From contig NZ_CABVHQ010000052.1 of NCBI RefSeq assembly GCF_902497895.1, forward strand, positions 1 through 43,061: a stretch of 43,061 nucleotides of DNA. The letters are read 5' to 3'. The notes under the pieces were generated by a model, which saw only the letters and a list, made by a program, of their open reading frames with translations, made no database searches and was not told the DNA's origin. Within the stretch, counting starts at the first letter, position 1. Each line of letters starts with the position of its first letter. Shown piece after piece: positions 26,097-33,303 of this stretch. The position numbers were made by a program, and so were the translations under genes. This DNA is from Pseudomonas fluorescens (GTDB taxonomy: Bacteria; Pseudomonadota; Gammaproteobacteria; Pseudomonadales; Pseudomonadaceae).

Positions 26097-26429
26097 TCAC
26101 GGATTCACTTGCAGCAGCCGTTTCATCAGCAGTGTTGGCAGGTTTTTTCGGGTGTCGGCAATGATGTGGATGAAGACGGTCTGGTCCCGCACCTCATAAA
26201 TGATCCGGTTCATCCCTGACAAAATCTGTCGGTACTGGCTGAGATTTAGCTTCTCGATCTCTTCGGGGATTGATCCTGCATAAGGCAGTGGCCCCAAATG
26301 TCGGATAGCTGTCTTTAGATTGGCGTAGGTGCTTTGCCATGTCTGGGCAGAGAATTGTTTTGTGATATAGCTACGCAGTTCTTTGAGGTCTGTTTCTGCG
26401 GACTGAAGAATGACGACTTTAAAGCTCAT
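26097..26429 (-). CDS. ParE/RelE-superfamily toxin
   Basis: 110 residues, basic. VVILQSAETDLKELRSYITKQFS at the N-terminus, LPYAGSIPEEIEKL, YRQILSGMNRIIYEVRDQTVFIHIIADTRKNLPTLLMKRLL at the C-terminus give the usual ParE/RelE fold pattern. Whether it cleaves mRNA or poisons gyrase cannot be read from the sequence. Its ATG overlaps the antitoxin stop by 4 bases. Base composition is visibly more A+T-rich than its neighbours, consistent with transfer. It ends 14 bases from the convergent DUF924 gene. Confidence 0.88.
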   Translation of the reverse strand: MSFKVVILQSAETDLKELRSYITKQFSAQTWQSTYANLKTAIRHLGPLPYAGSIPEEIEKLNLSQYRQILSGMNRIIYEVRDQTVFIHIIADTRKNLPTLLMKRLLQVNP

Positions 26430-26698
26430 TGATGATCGGCCTTATCCAGTTCTGCAAAAACATCCTCCGCATCTCTGAATTTGCCCTCGTCGATCTCGCG
26501 ATTGCCCATCGCGAGTAGCTTTAGCAGCGCCATCGTATCTTCCTGCTCTTCGAAACTTTTTACATCCATCACCACCAGCTTTGCTTCGCCGTTTTGGGTT
26601 ATGACCAAAGGCTCCCGACTCTCGGTGATGGTCTTGACGATTTCAGCTGTATGGCTTTTCAAGTAGCTGATGGGTTTGATCTGGGATGAAAGCTTCAT
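26426..26698 (-). CDS. Phd/YefM-type antitoxin
   Basis: 90 residues. The N-terminal half carries the Phd/YefM DNA-binding fold (QIKPISYLKSHTAEIVKTITESREPLVITQNGEAKLVVMDVKSFEEQ). The acidic C-terminus (DEGKFRDAEDVFAELDKADHQ) would wrap the toxin. It is translated first, as usual for type II modules, and a perfect inverted repeat lies just upstream for autorepression. Confidence 0.9.
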   Translation of the reverse strand: MKLSSQIKPISYLKSHTAEIVKTITESREPLVITQNGEAKLVVMDVKSFEEQEDTMALLKLLAMGNREIDEGKFRDAEDVFAELDKADHQ

Positions 26699-26719
26699 GG
26701 TGTGATCTCGTCTGGATGA

Positions 26720-26752
26720 GCAGGACTGAGTTTAGTCTTAATTCAGTCCTGC
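26720..26752. promoter_or_regulatory. Probable operator of the toxin-antitoxin module
   Basis: GCAGGACTGA and its exact reverse complement TCAGTCCTGC flank 13 bases, starting 21 bases before the antitoxin ATG. Phd-type antitoxins bind such repeats to repress their own operon. Confidence 0.6.
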
Positions 26753-26794
26753 GTCAGTTCTGCCAGACAAGCGCACTTAAGTACGATTTGTAGT

Positions 26795-28687
26795 TTAAAT
26801 CCTGAAACTCCCCACCAACTGCTTCAACCGCGCCGCCTGCTGCTCGAGATCCGCGCACGCCCGCAAGGTCGATTGCAGGTTTTCCACGCCTTCCTGGTTG
26901 AGGGTGTTGATCTCGGTGATGTCGACGTTGATTGACTCGACTACTGCAGTCTGTTCCTCGGTGGCGGTAGCCACCGACTGGTTCATGCCGTCGATTTCAC
27001 CAATGCGCTGGGTCACGCTGTTCAGGCGCTCACCGGCCTGGTTGGCGATGCCGACGCTGCTTTCGCTCTGGCGCTGGCTGTCGGTCATGGTGAGGACTGC
27101 CTCGCGGGCGCCGACTTGCAGCTCTTCGATCATCTTCTGCACTTGCTGCGCCGAATCCTGGGTGCGGTGGGCAAGGTTGCGCACTTCATCGGCGACCACC
27201 GCAAAGCCGCGTCCGGCTTCACCGGCGCGGGCGGCTTCGATGGCGGCGTTGAGCGCCAGTAGGTTGGTCTGTTGCGAGATGCTGGTGATCACTTCGAGGA
27301 TCTGCCCGATGTTCACCGTGTTGCTGTTCAGTGTCTCGATATTGCCGCACGAATCACTGATCTTGGCCGACAGCTGCTGCATGGCGGCGATGGTTTTATC
27401 CACCACCTGTTGACCATCTTCGGCCAGGCTGCGGGCGTCGCTGGAGTGCTGCGAGGCGAGGGCGGCGTTCTGGGCGATTTCCTGGGCGGCGGCGCCCAGT
27501 TGATTGATCGCCGCGGCGACGCTGCTGGTACGCGAGGCCTGCTGATCGGAATTGAACATCGACGAGTTGGAAGCGCTGACCACCCGCAAGGCCACTTCGT
27601 TGACTTGGCCGGTGGCCGACGCCACTTCACGAATCGAGGTGTGAATCCGCTCGACGAAACGGTTGAAGGACAGACCCAGCGCACCGAACTCGTCGTGGCC
27701 ATGAATGGTCAGGCGCCTGGTCAGGTCGCCTTCACCTTCGGCGATATCGTGCATCGCTCGGCCCATGGTCAGCAGTGGCTGCATCAGCACGCGGATCAGC
27801 AGGCCCAGCAACGCGATGATGATTGCTACGGCGATGAGCATGGCAATGATTGCCGAAGTGCGGAATTCGCTGAGCATCGAGAATGCGCTGTCCTGGTCGA
27901 GCACCAGCGCCACATACCAGTCCGCCGACGGCACACCATTGACGTGGGTGAAGGCAATGAACTGCGATTTGCCGTCCACTTCAACTTCCTGCAAGCCCGG
28001 GCGGACTTTCGGGGCACCGTTGGGATAAGCGTCGACCAGGCTTTTGAGCACCAGTTTGCTGTCCGGGTGAATCAGGATCTTGCCGTCGGCGCCGACGATA
28101 AAGGCGTGGCCATGGCCGCCGAAGTTCAACGAGTTGATGATCGCGCTGACGCTGCTCAGATCGATGTCTGCACCCGCTATACCGATGAATTGGTTCTGGT
28201 GCTGCACCGGCGTGGCGACGGTGATCACCAGTTTGCCCGAAGACGCGGCGATGTATGGCTCGGTGACGATGGTCTGTCGAGCGCTGTTGGCCGTTTTGTA
28301 CCAGCCACGGGAGCGCGGGTCGTAGTCTGCCGCGCGGTTACCGGCCGGGACCGAGAACATCACGCCGTCCTGGCCACCAAAATAGCTGAGCTGGAAATTA
28401 CTGGTATAGGCCGGTAAGCCGACGGCGCGTTTCAGGCTGTCAGGCGTACTGCCGTCGACGGCAATTTGCTGTGCCAGCGATTGCAGCAGCTGCATGCGGC
28501 TTTCCAGCCAGGTCTGGATGTTGCTGGTGGTCAGGCTGCCGAGTTCCTGCATTGAGGATTCAGTGCTGCTGCGCAAGGTCTGGCGCTGCCGATAGTCGTT
28601 GAACAGGATGAAGCAGGCAAACGCAACGGCGACCACAAGAGCGGCTGCAAGCAGAATCTTGTGGCTGAATTTCATGTTTTTGGTCAT
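26795..28687 (-). CDS. Methyl-accepting chemotaxis protein with dCache_1 sensor
   Basis: 630 residues. TM1 at about 10-28, a periplasmic dCache domain (about 30-275), TM2 (about 281-303), HAMP (MQPLLTMGRAMHDIAEGEGDLTRRL), then the signalling domain with the conserved tip ARAGEAGRGFAVVADEVRNLAHRTQ. The sensor has DYDPRSRGWY (Y122, R127, W129, Y130), EPYIA (Y145, A147) and GADID (D174). Against the amino-acid motif I remember from PctA (Y121, R126, W128, Y129, Y144, D146, D173) all match except D146, which is Ala. It may bind an amino acid-like ligand with altered amine recognition. Met5 is an alternative start. Confidence 0.93.
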   Translation of the reverse strand: MTKNMKFSHKILLAAALVVAVAFACFILFNDYRQRQTLRSSTESSMQELGSLTTSNIQTWLESRMQLLQSLAQQIAVDGSTPDSLKRAVGLPAYTSNFQLSYFGGQDGVMFSVPAGNRAADYDPRSRGWYKTANSARQTIVTEPYIAASSGKLVITVATPVQHQNQFIGIAGADIDLSSVSAIINSLNFGGHGHAFIVGADGKILIHPDSKLVLKSLVDAYPNGAPKVRPGLQEVEVDGKSQFIAFTHVNGVPSADWYVALVLDQDSAFSMLSEFRTSAIIAMLIAVAIIIALLGLLIRVLMQPLLTMGRAMHDIAEGEGDLTRRLTIHGHDEFGALGLSFNRFVERIHTSIREVASATGQVNEVALRVVSASNSSMFNSDQQASRTSSVAAAINQLGAAAQEIAQNAALASQHSSDARSLAEDGQQVVDKTIAAMQQLSAKISDSCGNIETLNSNTVNIGQILEVITSISQQTNLLALNAAIEAARAGEAGRGFAVVADEVRNLAHRTQDSAQQVQKMIEELQVGAREAVLTMTDSQRQSESSVGIANQAGERLNSVTQRIGEIDGMNQSVATATEEQTAVVESINVDITEINTLNQEGVENLQSTLRACADLEQQAARLKQLVGSFRI

Positions 28688-28970
28688 TAAATGAACTACC
28701 GCTAGTGACTGGTCAGCGAGGGGGCGTCAATTTGCCACAGTGAAGGGCTTTGCACTGCTTTCTATGTCGACTGGCCAGCGCCAAAAATGAGGCTCTTTTG
28801 GTAAAAGTCGACGAAATACTCTTGAACCCGGGAAAGAGCTTGATTTCAGGAGGAATTGACGGATGGGCGGTGCAAGAAATAGCCAATGTCTTCGGGAACC
28901 AGATGAGCATTTTCTCTTCTAAGCTTCTGGTTGGCAGCCATGCCTTCCCCATCCCCCCAGGAGTTTCACC
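28688..28970. other. Divergent gap between the chemoreceptor and the small lipoprotein gene
   Basis: 283 bp. Promoters for both genes should be here but I could not assign boxes; no sigma28 or sigma54 pattern with correct spacing was found. A 19-codon frame with AGGAGGA before ATG 28863 (MGGARNSQCLREPDEHFLF) is the only other structure seen. Confidence 0.4.
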
Positions 28971-29225
28971 ATGTCGCTGCGATCTCTTGCCTTGTTGTCG
29001 TTCTGCGTGCTGCTGGCCGCGTGCAGCAAGGTAAACCAGGAAAACTACTCGAAGCTTGAGACCGGGATGCCCAAAACCGAAGTCGAAACCTTGCTGGGCA
29101 AGCCATCCGATTGTTCTGGCGCCCTGGGTATGTCCAGTTGCACCTGGGGCGACAAGAACAGCTTTATCAGCGTGCAGTACGCCGGTGACAAAGTGTTGAT
29201 GTTTTCCGGGCAAGGCCTGAAGTAA
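28971..29225 (+). CDS. Small SmpA/BamE-like lipoprotein
   Basis: 84 residues. Lipobox LLAAC gives a mature lipoprotein from Cys18. The rest (NYSKLETGMPKTEVETLLGKPSDCSGALGMSSCTWGDKNSFISVQYAGDKVLMFSGQGLK) has the helix-helix-beta pattern of the BamE/DUF3862 group, with two Cys that could form a disulfide. AGGAG precedes the ATG. Probably co-transcribed with blc 35 bases downstream. Exact role unknown. Confidence 0.85.
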   Translation: MSLRSLALLSFCVLLAACSKVNQENYSKLETGMPKTEVETLLGKPSDCSGALGMSSCTWGDKNSFISVQYAGDKVLMFSGQGLK

Positions 29226-29260
29226 AAAGACCGGGGCTTTGAGCCCACGGGAGAAAAATA

Positions 29261-29830
29261 ATGATGCGGTTCGTAATAGTTCTTTTAGCCGGCCTGGTAT
29301 TGGCCGGCTGTGCCACCTCTGGCAATGACCCTTTGGCGCCCAAGACCGTCAACAGCGTCAATCTCAAGCGTTACCAAGGGACCTGGTACGAGTTGGCCCG
29401 TCTGCCGATGTATTTCCAGCGCAACTGCGCGCAATCCGAAGCCCATTACACCCTCAAGGCCGATGGCGATATTGCGGTATTGAACCGCTGCCTGACCACC
29501 GATTGGCAGTGGGAAGAAGCCAGGGGCACGGCAACGCCGCAGATACCCGGCAAGACCGACAAGCTCTGGGTCGAATTCGATAACTGGATTTCCCGCCTGC
29601 TGCCCGGTGTGGCCAAGGGCGAATACTGGGTGTTGTTCGTCAGCGACGACTATAAGACCGCGATTGTCGGCGACCCGAGTCGTCGGCACCTGTGGCTGCT
29701 GTCACGTTCGCCACAGGTCAATGGGGTAGTCCGTGAGGAGCTGCTGAGCAAGGCGCGTCAGCAAGGGTATGACACCACGCGGCTGATCTGGCGAGTGTCG
29801 GATACCAAGATGGCCAAGACCTCGAATTAG
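29261..29830 (+). CDS. blc: Outer-membrane lipoprotein lipocalin Blc
   Basis: 189 residues (start may be the second Met). Lipobox LVLAGC, then the lipocalin signature RYQGTWYELARLPMYFQRNC (the GxW motif), strands with NRC, and the second motif YWVLFVSDDYKTAIVGDPSRRHLWLLSR. Blc binds fatty acids or lysophospholipids at the outer membrane in E. coli. The C-terminal helix is present (REELLSKARQQGYDTTRLIW). Confidence 0.93.
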   Translation: MMRFVIVLLAGLVLAGCATSGNDPLAPKTVNSVNLKRYQGTWYELARLPMYFQRNCAQSEAHYTLKADGDIAVLNRCLTTDWQWEEARGTATPQIPGKTDKLWVEFDNWISRLLPGVAKGEYWVLFVSDDYKTAIVGDPSRRHLWLLSRSPQVNGVVREELLSKARQQGYDTTRLIWRVSDTKMAKTSN

Positions 29831-29845
29831 CGGCGAGACTGAAAA

Positions 29846-29923
29846 GATCGCAGCCTGCGGCAGCTCCTACGGAATGTGTGTGTACACAGGATCCCTTGTA
29901 GGAGCTGCCCCCAGGCCGCGATC
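29846..29923. repeat. REPIN (GTAGGAGC type)
   Basis: Arms at 29846-29870 and 29898-29923; the second has changed in its middle (GCCCCCAGGCCGCG). It separates the convergent blc and hutF genes. Confidence 0.88.
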
Positions 29924-29931
29924 TTTTGCTT

Positions 29932-31296
29932 TTAGCCCAAGAGCTCGCGCAACACCTGGGTAAACGCCCGGCTGCTGTCCTCTTCCCCGGTATGATGGCC
30001 GTCGCGGATCACCCATTGACCGTTGACCAGCACATCCCGCACCTGGCGATCGCCACCGGCAAATAGCCAACGATTGAGAATCGCGTCGCCATTTGCTGTG
30101 GCCAGGTAAGGATCGTTGCCGTCGAGTACCAGCCAGTCGGCACGTTTACCTACTTCCAGAGCGCCAATCGGCTGGCCCAAAGCCTGGGCCCCACCGTCCA
30201 GCGCGGCGTCATACAGGGTGCGCCCGACCATCGGCTGATCGCCGCGATACAAGCGATTGCGCCGTTGATCGCGCAGACGTTGGCCATATTCCAGCCAGCG
30301 CAGTTCTTCGACCACGCTCAGTGACACATGGCTGTCGGAGCCGATGCCCATCCGCCCGCCCTGAGCGAGGAAGTCCACCGCCGGGAAAATCCCGTCGCCA
30401 AGGTTGGCTTCAGTGGTCAGGCACAGCCCGGCGATGGCTTTGCTCCTGGCCATCAGCGTGACTTCTTCGGGGTTGGCGTGGGTCGCGTGGACCAGGCACC
30501 AGCGCTGATCGACCTCGGTGTTCTCGTACAGCCATTGCAGCGGACGACGACCGCTCCAGCTCAGGCAGTCGTCGACTTCCTTTTGCTGCTCGGCAATGTG
30601 GATATGCACCGGGTACTGTTTATCGCTGGCTGCCAGTACTTCGCTGATCTGTTGCGGTGTTACCGCGCGCAACGAGTGGAAGCACAAACCCAACTGTTGC
30701 GCCGGTTGTTGTGCCAGCAGCGGCTGCAAGCGCGCCTGCAACTTCAGATAATTTTCGGTGCTGTTGATAAAACGTCGCTGGCCTTCATTCGGGGCTTGCC
30801 CACCGAAGCCTGCGTGGCTGTAGAGCACGGGCAGCAGGGTCAGGCCGATCCCGGCAGCGCTGGCGGCCTGGCTGATCTGCAACGACAGCTCGGCCGGGTC
30901 GGCATAGGCCTGGCCATTCGTGTCGTGATGCACGTAATGGAATTCGGCGACCGAGGTATAGCCTGCCTTGAGCATTTCGATGTAAAGCTGGCGGGCGATG
31001 ATCCCGAGGTGTTCCGGACTGATTTTTCCGACGAGGCGATACATCAAGTCGCGCCAGGTCCAGAAACTGTCATTCGGATTGCCGGCCACTTCCGCGAGCC
31101 CGGCCATCGCCCGCTGGAATGCATGGGAATGCAAATTTGGCATGCCCGGCAGCAGCGGACCATTCAACCGTTCGGCGCCATCGGCGCTGGCATCGGCCTG
31201 GATGTGGGTCAGCCAGCCATCGGCGCTGACCTCAAGACGTACATTGTTGGCCCATCCACTAGGCAGTAGCGCGCGTTCGGCAAAGAAGGCGGACAT
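29932..31296 (-). CDS. hutF: Formimidoylglutamate deiminase HutF
   Basis: 454 residues, full length. An amidohydrolase-superfamily enzyme that converts N-formimino-L-glutamate to N-formyl-L-glutamate and ammonia, the five-step branch of histidine breakdown in pseudomonads. Zn ligands in NLHSHAFQR; FHYVHHDTNG, VHIHIAEQQKEV (metal His) and GIGSDSHVSLSVVEELRWLEYGQR (metal Asp) complete the site. It is transcribed away from hutC. A TGTA-N2-TACA operator lies 27 bases upstream of the ATG, so HutC repression is likely. Confidence 0.96.
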   Translation of the reverse strand: MSAFFAERALLPSGWANNVRLEVSADGWLTHIQADASADGAERLNGPLLPGMPNLHSHAFQRAMAGLAEVAGNPNDSFWTWRDLMYRLVGKISPEHLGIIARQLYIEMLKAGYTSVAEFHYVHHDTNGQAYADPAELSLQISQAASAAGIGLTLLPVLYSHAGFGGQAPNEGQRRFINSTENYLKLQARLQPLLAQQPAQQLGLCFHSLRAVTPQQISEVLAASDKQYPVHIHIAEQQKEVDDCLSWSGRRPLQWLYENTEVDQRWCLVHATHANPEEVTLMARSKAIAGLCLTTEANLGDGIFPAVDFLAQGGRMGIGSDSHVSLSVVEELRWLEYGQRLRDQRRNRLYRGDQPMVGRTLYDAALDGGAQALGQPIGALEVGKRADWLVLDGNDPYLATANGDAILNRWLFAGGDRQVRDVLVNGQWVIRDGHHTGEEDSSRAFTQVLRELLG

Positions 31297-31322
31297 GGTT
31301 CAGCACCCCATCGTGTGTTATT

Positions 31323-31332
31323 TGTATATACA
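31323..31332. promoter_or_regulatory. HutC operator between hutF and hutC
   Basis: TGTATATACA matches TGTA-N2-TACA, the HutC site described for Pseudomonas, and the similar TATACA repeats next to it. On the minus strand it overlaps a plausible -10 (TATATG) with TTTACC as -35 at 17-base spacing for hutF. Confidence 0.65.
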
Positions 31333-31402
31333 TATACAGACGTTTGCCTGCTCGGTAAACTCCGGCAAGCTAGCAACCTTTACTCACTCACAAGGATTTC
31401 CT

Positions 31403-32152
31403 GTGCCGACTCCCCCTGCCATCTCCCCGCTGGCTGCCCAAATGGGTGACAGTCCGGCGCCCTTGTACGCCCGCGTCAAACAGATGATCACTCAGCAAAT
31501 CGAGAGTGGAAACTGGCCGCCGCACTATCGCGTGCCGTCGGAAAGCGAACTGGTCAACCAGTTGGGTTTCAGTCGCATGACCATCAATCGGGCCTTGCGC
31601 GAAATGACTGCCGACGGTCTGCTGGTGCGCATGCAGGGGGTCGGTACGTTCGTCGCCGAACCGAAGAGCCAGTCTGCCCTGTTCGAAGTGCACAACATTG
31701 CCGACGAGATCGCTTCCCGTGGCCATCGCCACACCTGCAAGGTGATCACCCTCGGCGAAGAGTCCGCCGGTTCCGAGCGCGCTGTCGCGCTGGACATGCG
31801 CGAAGGGCAAAAGGTTTTCCATTCGTTGATCGTGCATTTCGAGAACGATATCCCGGTGCAAATCGAAGACCGTTTCGTCAACGCGTTGGTAGCACCGGAC
31901 TACCTCAAACAAGACTTCACCTTGCAGACGCCCTACGCCTATCTGTCCCAGGTTGCACCGCTGACTGAAGGCGAGCATGTGGTTGAGGCGATTCTGGCCG
32001 AGCCGGAAGAATGCAAGTTGCTGCAGATCGAGCGCGGTGAGCCGTGCCTGCTGATTCGTCGCCGGACCTGGTCCGGGCGTCAGCCGGTAACCGCCGCACG
32101 CTTGATTCACCCCGGTTCCCGTCATCGTCTGGAAGGGCGGTTTCACAAATAA
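31403..32152 (+). CDS. hutC: Histidine utilization repressor HutC (GntR family)
   Basis: 249 residues from GTG 31403, with AAGGA 6 bases upstream. The N-terminal winged helix (YARVKQMITQQIESGNWPPHYRVPSESELVNQLGFSRMTINRALREMTADGLLVRMQGVGTFVA) is classic GntR. The C-terminal UTRA domain (about 95-240) binds urocanate in this family. The upstream frame to 30998 runs through hutF and is rejected; an ATG at 31442 is an alternative start. Together with hutD it forms a transcript leaving hutF. The stop codon lies inside the first copy of a 14-bp tandem repeat. Confidence 0.95.
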   Translation: MPTPPAISPLAAQMGDSPAPLYARVKQMITQQIESGNWPPHYRVPSESELVNQLGFSRMTINRALREMTADGLLVRMQGVGTFVAEPKSQSALFEVHNIADEIASRGHRHTCKVITLGEESAGSERAVALDMREGQKVFHSLIVHFENDIPVQIEDRFVNALVAPDYLKQDFTLQTPYAYLSQVAPLTEGEHVVEAILAEPEECKLLQIERGEPCLLIRRRTWSGRQPVTAARLIHPGSRHRLEGRFHK

Positions 32153-32216
32153 AGAGCCATAAATAAAGAGCCATAAATAAAGAGCCACAAATAAAGAGAC
32201 ACAAATAAAGAGACAT
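32147..32216 (+). repeat. Five 14-bp tandem repeats between hutC and hutD
   Basis: Unit AAATAAAGAGCCAT, copies starting at 32147, 32161, 32175, 32189 and 32203; the last two carry GACAC/GACAT instead of GCCAT. Every copy contains AAAGAG, a ribosome-site-like motif, and the last one serves hutD (8 bases before ATG 32220). The first copy holds the hutC stop. Confidence 0.92.
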
Positions 32217-32219
32217 TAC

Positions 32220-32792
32220 ATGACTCAGTTCAACGTTTTGCGCGCGGCCAACTATCCGCGCATGCCGTGGAAAAACGGTGGCGGCAGCACCGAAGAAATC
32301 ACCCGCGATGCCGGTACCGGCCTGGATGGATTTGGCTGGCGGCTGTCGATTGCCGATATCGGCGAGTCGGGCGGGTTTTCCACCTTCGCCGGCTACCAGC
32401 GGGTCATCACCGTGCTGCAAGGCGCAGGCATGACCTTGACGATCGATGGCCAGGACACACGGCCCCTGTTACCGCTGGACCCGTTTGCATTCAGCGGCGA
32501 GAGCCAGGTTTCCTGCACGCTGCTTGGCGGTGCGATTCGTGATTTCAACCTGATCTATGCGCCGGACCGCTATAGCGCGCGGTTGCAGTGGCTTGAGGGC
32601 GAGCAGCGGTTTTTCAGTTCGGCGAGTACGCTGCTGGTTTTCAGTGTGGCGCTGCAGGTGCAGGTTGAATTGGGCGACGGTGCACCCGAAGTACTGGGGC
32701 TGCATGACTGCCTGCAGCTCGAGGGTAACAGTGGGTTGCTGGAAGTTGCCGTCGCTGGCCAGTGCTGTGTGATTGAGCTGACAGTGGTCTGA
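32220..32792 (+). CDS. hutD: HutD family protein
   Basis: 190 residues. The family pattern is clear: YPRMPWKNGGGSTEEITRD, FGWRLSIADIGESGGFSTFAGYQRVITVLQGAGMTL, LDPFAFSGE and GGAIRDFNLIYAPDR. It is a bicupin fold in the solved homologue. Work in P. fluorescens, as I recall, suggests it limits hut induction, perhaps by binding formylglutamate; the biochemical activity is unsettled. It follows hutC after the tandem repeats. Confidence 0.93.
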   Translation: MTQFNVLRAANYPRMPWKNGGGSTEEITRDAGTGLDGFGWRLSIADIGESGGFSTFAGYQRVITVLQGAGMTLTIDGQDTRPLLPLDPFAFSGESQVSCTLLGGAIRDFNLIYAPDRYSARLQWLEGEQRFFSSASTLLVFSVALQVQVELGDGAPEVLGLHDCLQLEGNSGLLEVAVAGQCCVIELTVV

Positions 32793-32808
32793 TCAGGCAT
32801 TGCCAAAA

Positions 32809-32902
32809 GATCGCAGCCTGCGGCAGCTCCTACACAGATCGCGTTCCCCTCGACTATGAGAGGTGTACGCCGATCCCGTAGGAGCTGCCGCAGGCTGCGA
32901 TC
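32809..32902. repeat. REPIN (GTAGGAGC type)
   Basis: Exact 25-base inverse arms at 32809-32833 and 32878-32902, with A and T runs outside (AAAA...TTTTTTT). It could end the hutCD transcript. Confidence 0.9.
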
Positions 32903-32980
32903 TTTTTTTGCCATCCAATTCTCCCGTGCGCAAACCAACCCCCTTTAACCGTTCCCCATCGCGCACCAACATCTCTCAAA

Positions 32981-33028
32981 TTGTTACCGAACGCCCCAGC
33001 GAGGCGCAAAACCACGTTTCGGTAACAA
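32981..33028. promoter_or_regulatory. 11-bp inverted repeat, candidate activator site for hutU
   Basis: TTGTTACCGAA and its exact complement TTCGGTAACAA are 26 bases apart; the centre is about 160 bp upstream of the predicted sigma54 start. TGTTAC/GTAACA half-sites recall those I remember for CbrB, but the spacing (34 bases between them) is longer than I recall. Confidence 0.45.
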
Positions 33029-33138
33029 CTGCTTCCCCTTCAAAAAAACTCGCAAAAAATTTCCTTCCGTCTCAAAGCCCTTGATCCAGGCGGCTTCCAG
33101 CTCATTTCAAATCTTTTTTGAACGCCTCGCCCGCAAGT

Positions 33139-33154
33139 TGGCCGTTTGATTGCA
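33139..33154 (+). promoter_or_regulatory. Sigma54 promoter of hutU
   Basis: TGGCCGTTTGATTGCA: GG-N10-GC spacing, -24 TGGC and a perfect -12 TTGCA. It predicts a start near 33165, inside the HutC operator. Agrees with published CbrB/NtrC-sigma54 control of hut in P. fluorescens. Confidence 0.82.
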
Positions 33155-33160
33155 TATGCT

Positions 33161-33170
33161 TGTATGTACA
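33161..33170 (+). promoter_or_regulatory. HutC operator at hutU
   Basis: TGTATGTACA (TGTA-N2-TACA), within the longer palindrome CTTGTA-TG-TACAAG. It lies just after the sigma54 -12 box, so bound HutC would block RNA polymerase. Confidence 0.75.
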
Positions 33171-33303
33171 AGTAAAGACGTATGCGTATGAGTCACGAAG
33201 ACTCGACCATCGTCCACTGATTCGCCGGTGTGCACTGTTTGCATGTTGGCTTGCTCGCCCACTGCCTGGGTTGGTTTGGATTGATTGCTGAGGAGTTTTT
33301 TTC

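Larger units (their letters stand above)
32793..33303. other. hutU regulatory gap
   Basis: This 511-bp gap contains, in order, a REPIN (32809-32902), a long inverted repeat (32981-33028), the hutU sigma54 promoter (33139-33154) and the HutC operator (33161-33170). The leader is about 140 bases. No gene is seen. Confidence 0.7.

Noticed and set aside
28720..28740. Possible sigma54 element before the chemoreceptor gene
   Set aside because: GG and GC are 9 bases apart, one short of the required spacing.
28863..28922. 19-codon frame with AGGAGGA upstream of the small lipoprotein gene
   Set aside because: Good ribosome site, but no recognisable sequence and no other support; kept only as a note.
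30998..31402. Upstream extension of the hutC frame
   Set aside because: It runs through hutF coding sequence and the operator region; GTG 31403 has a good ribosome site.
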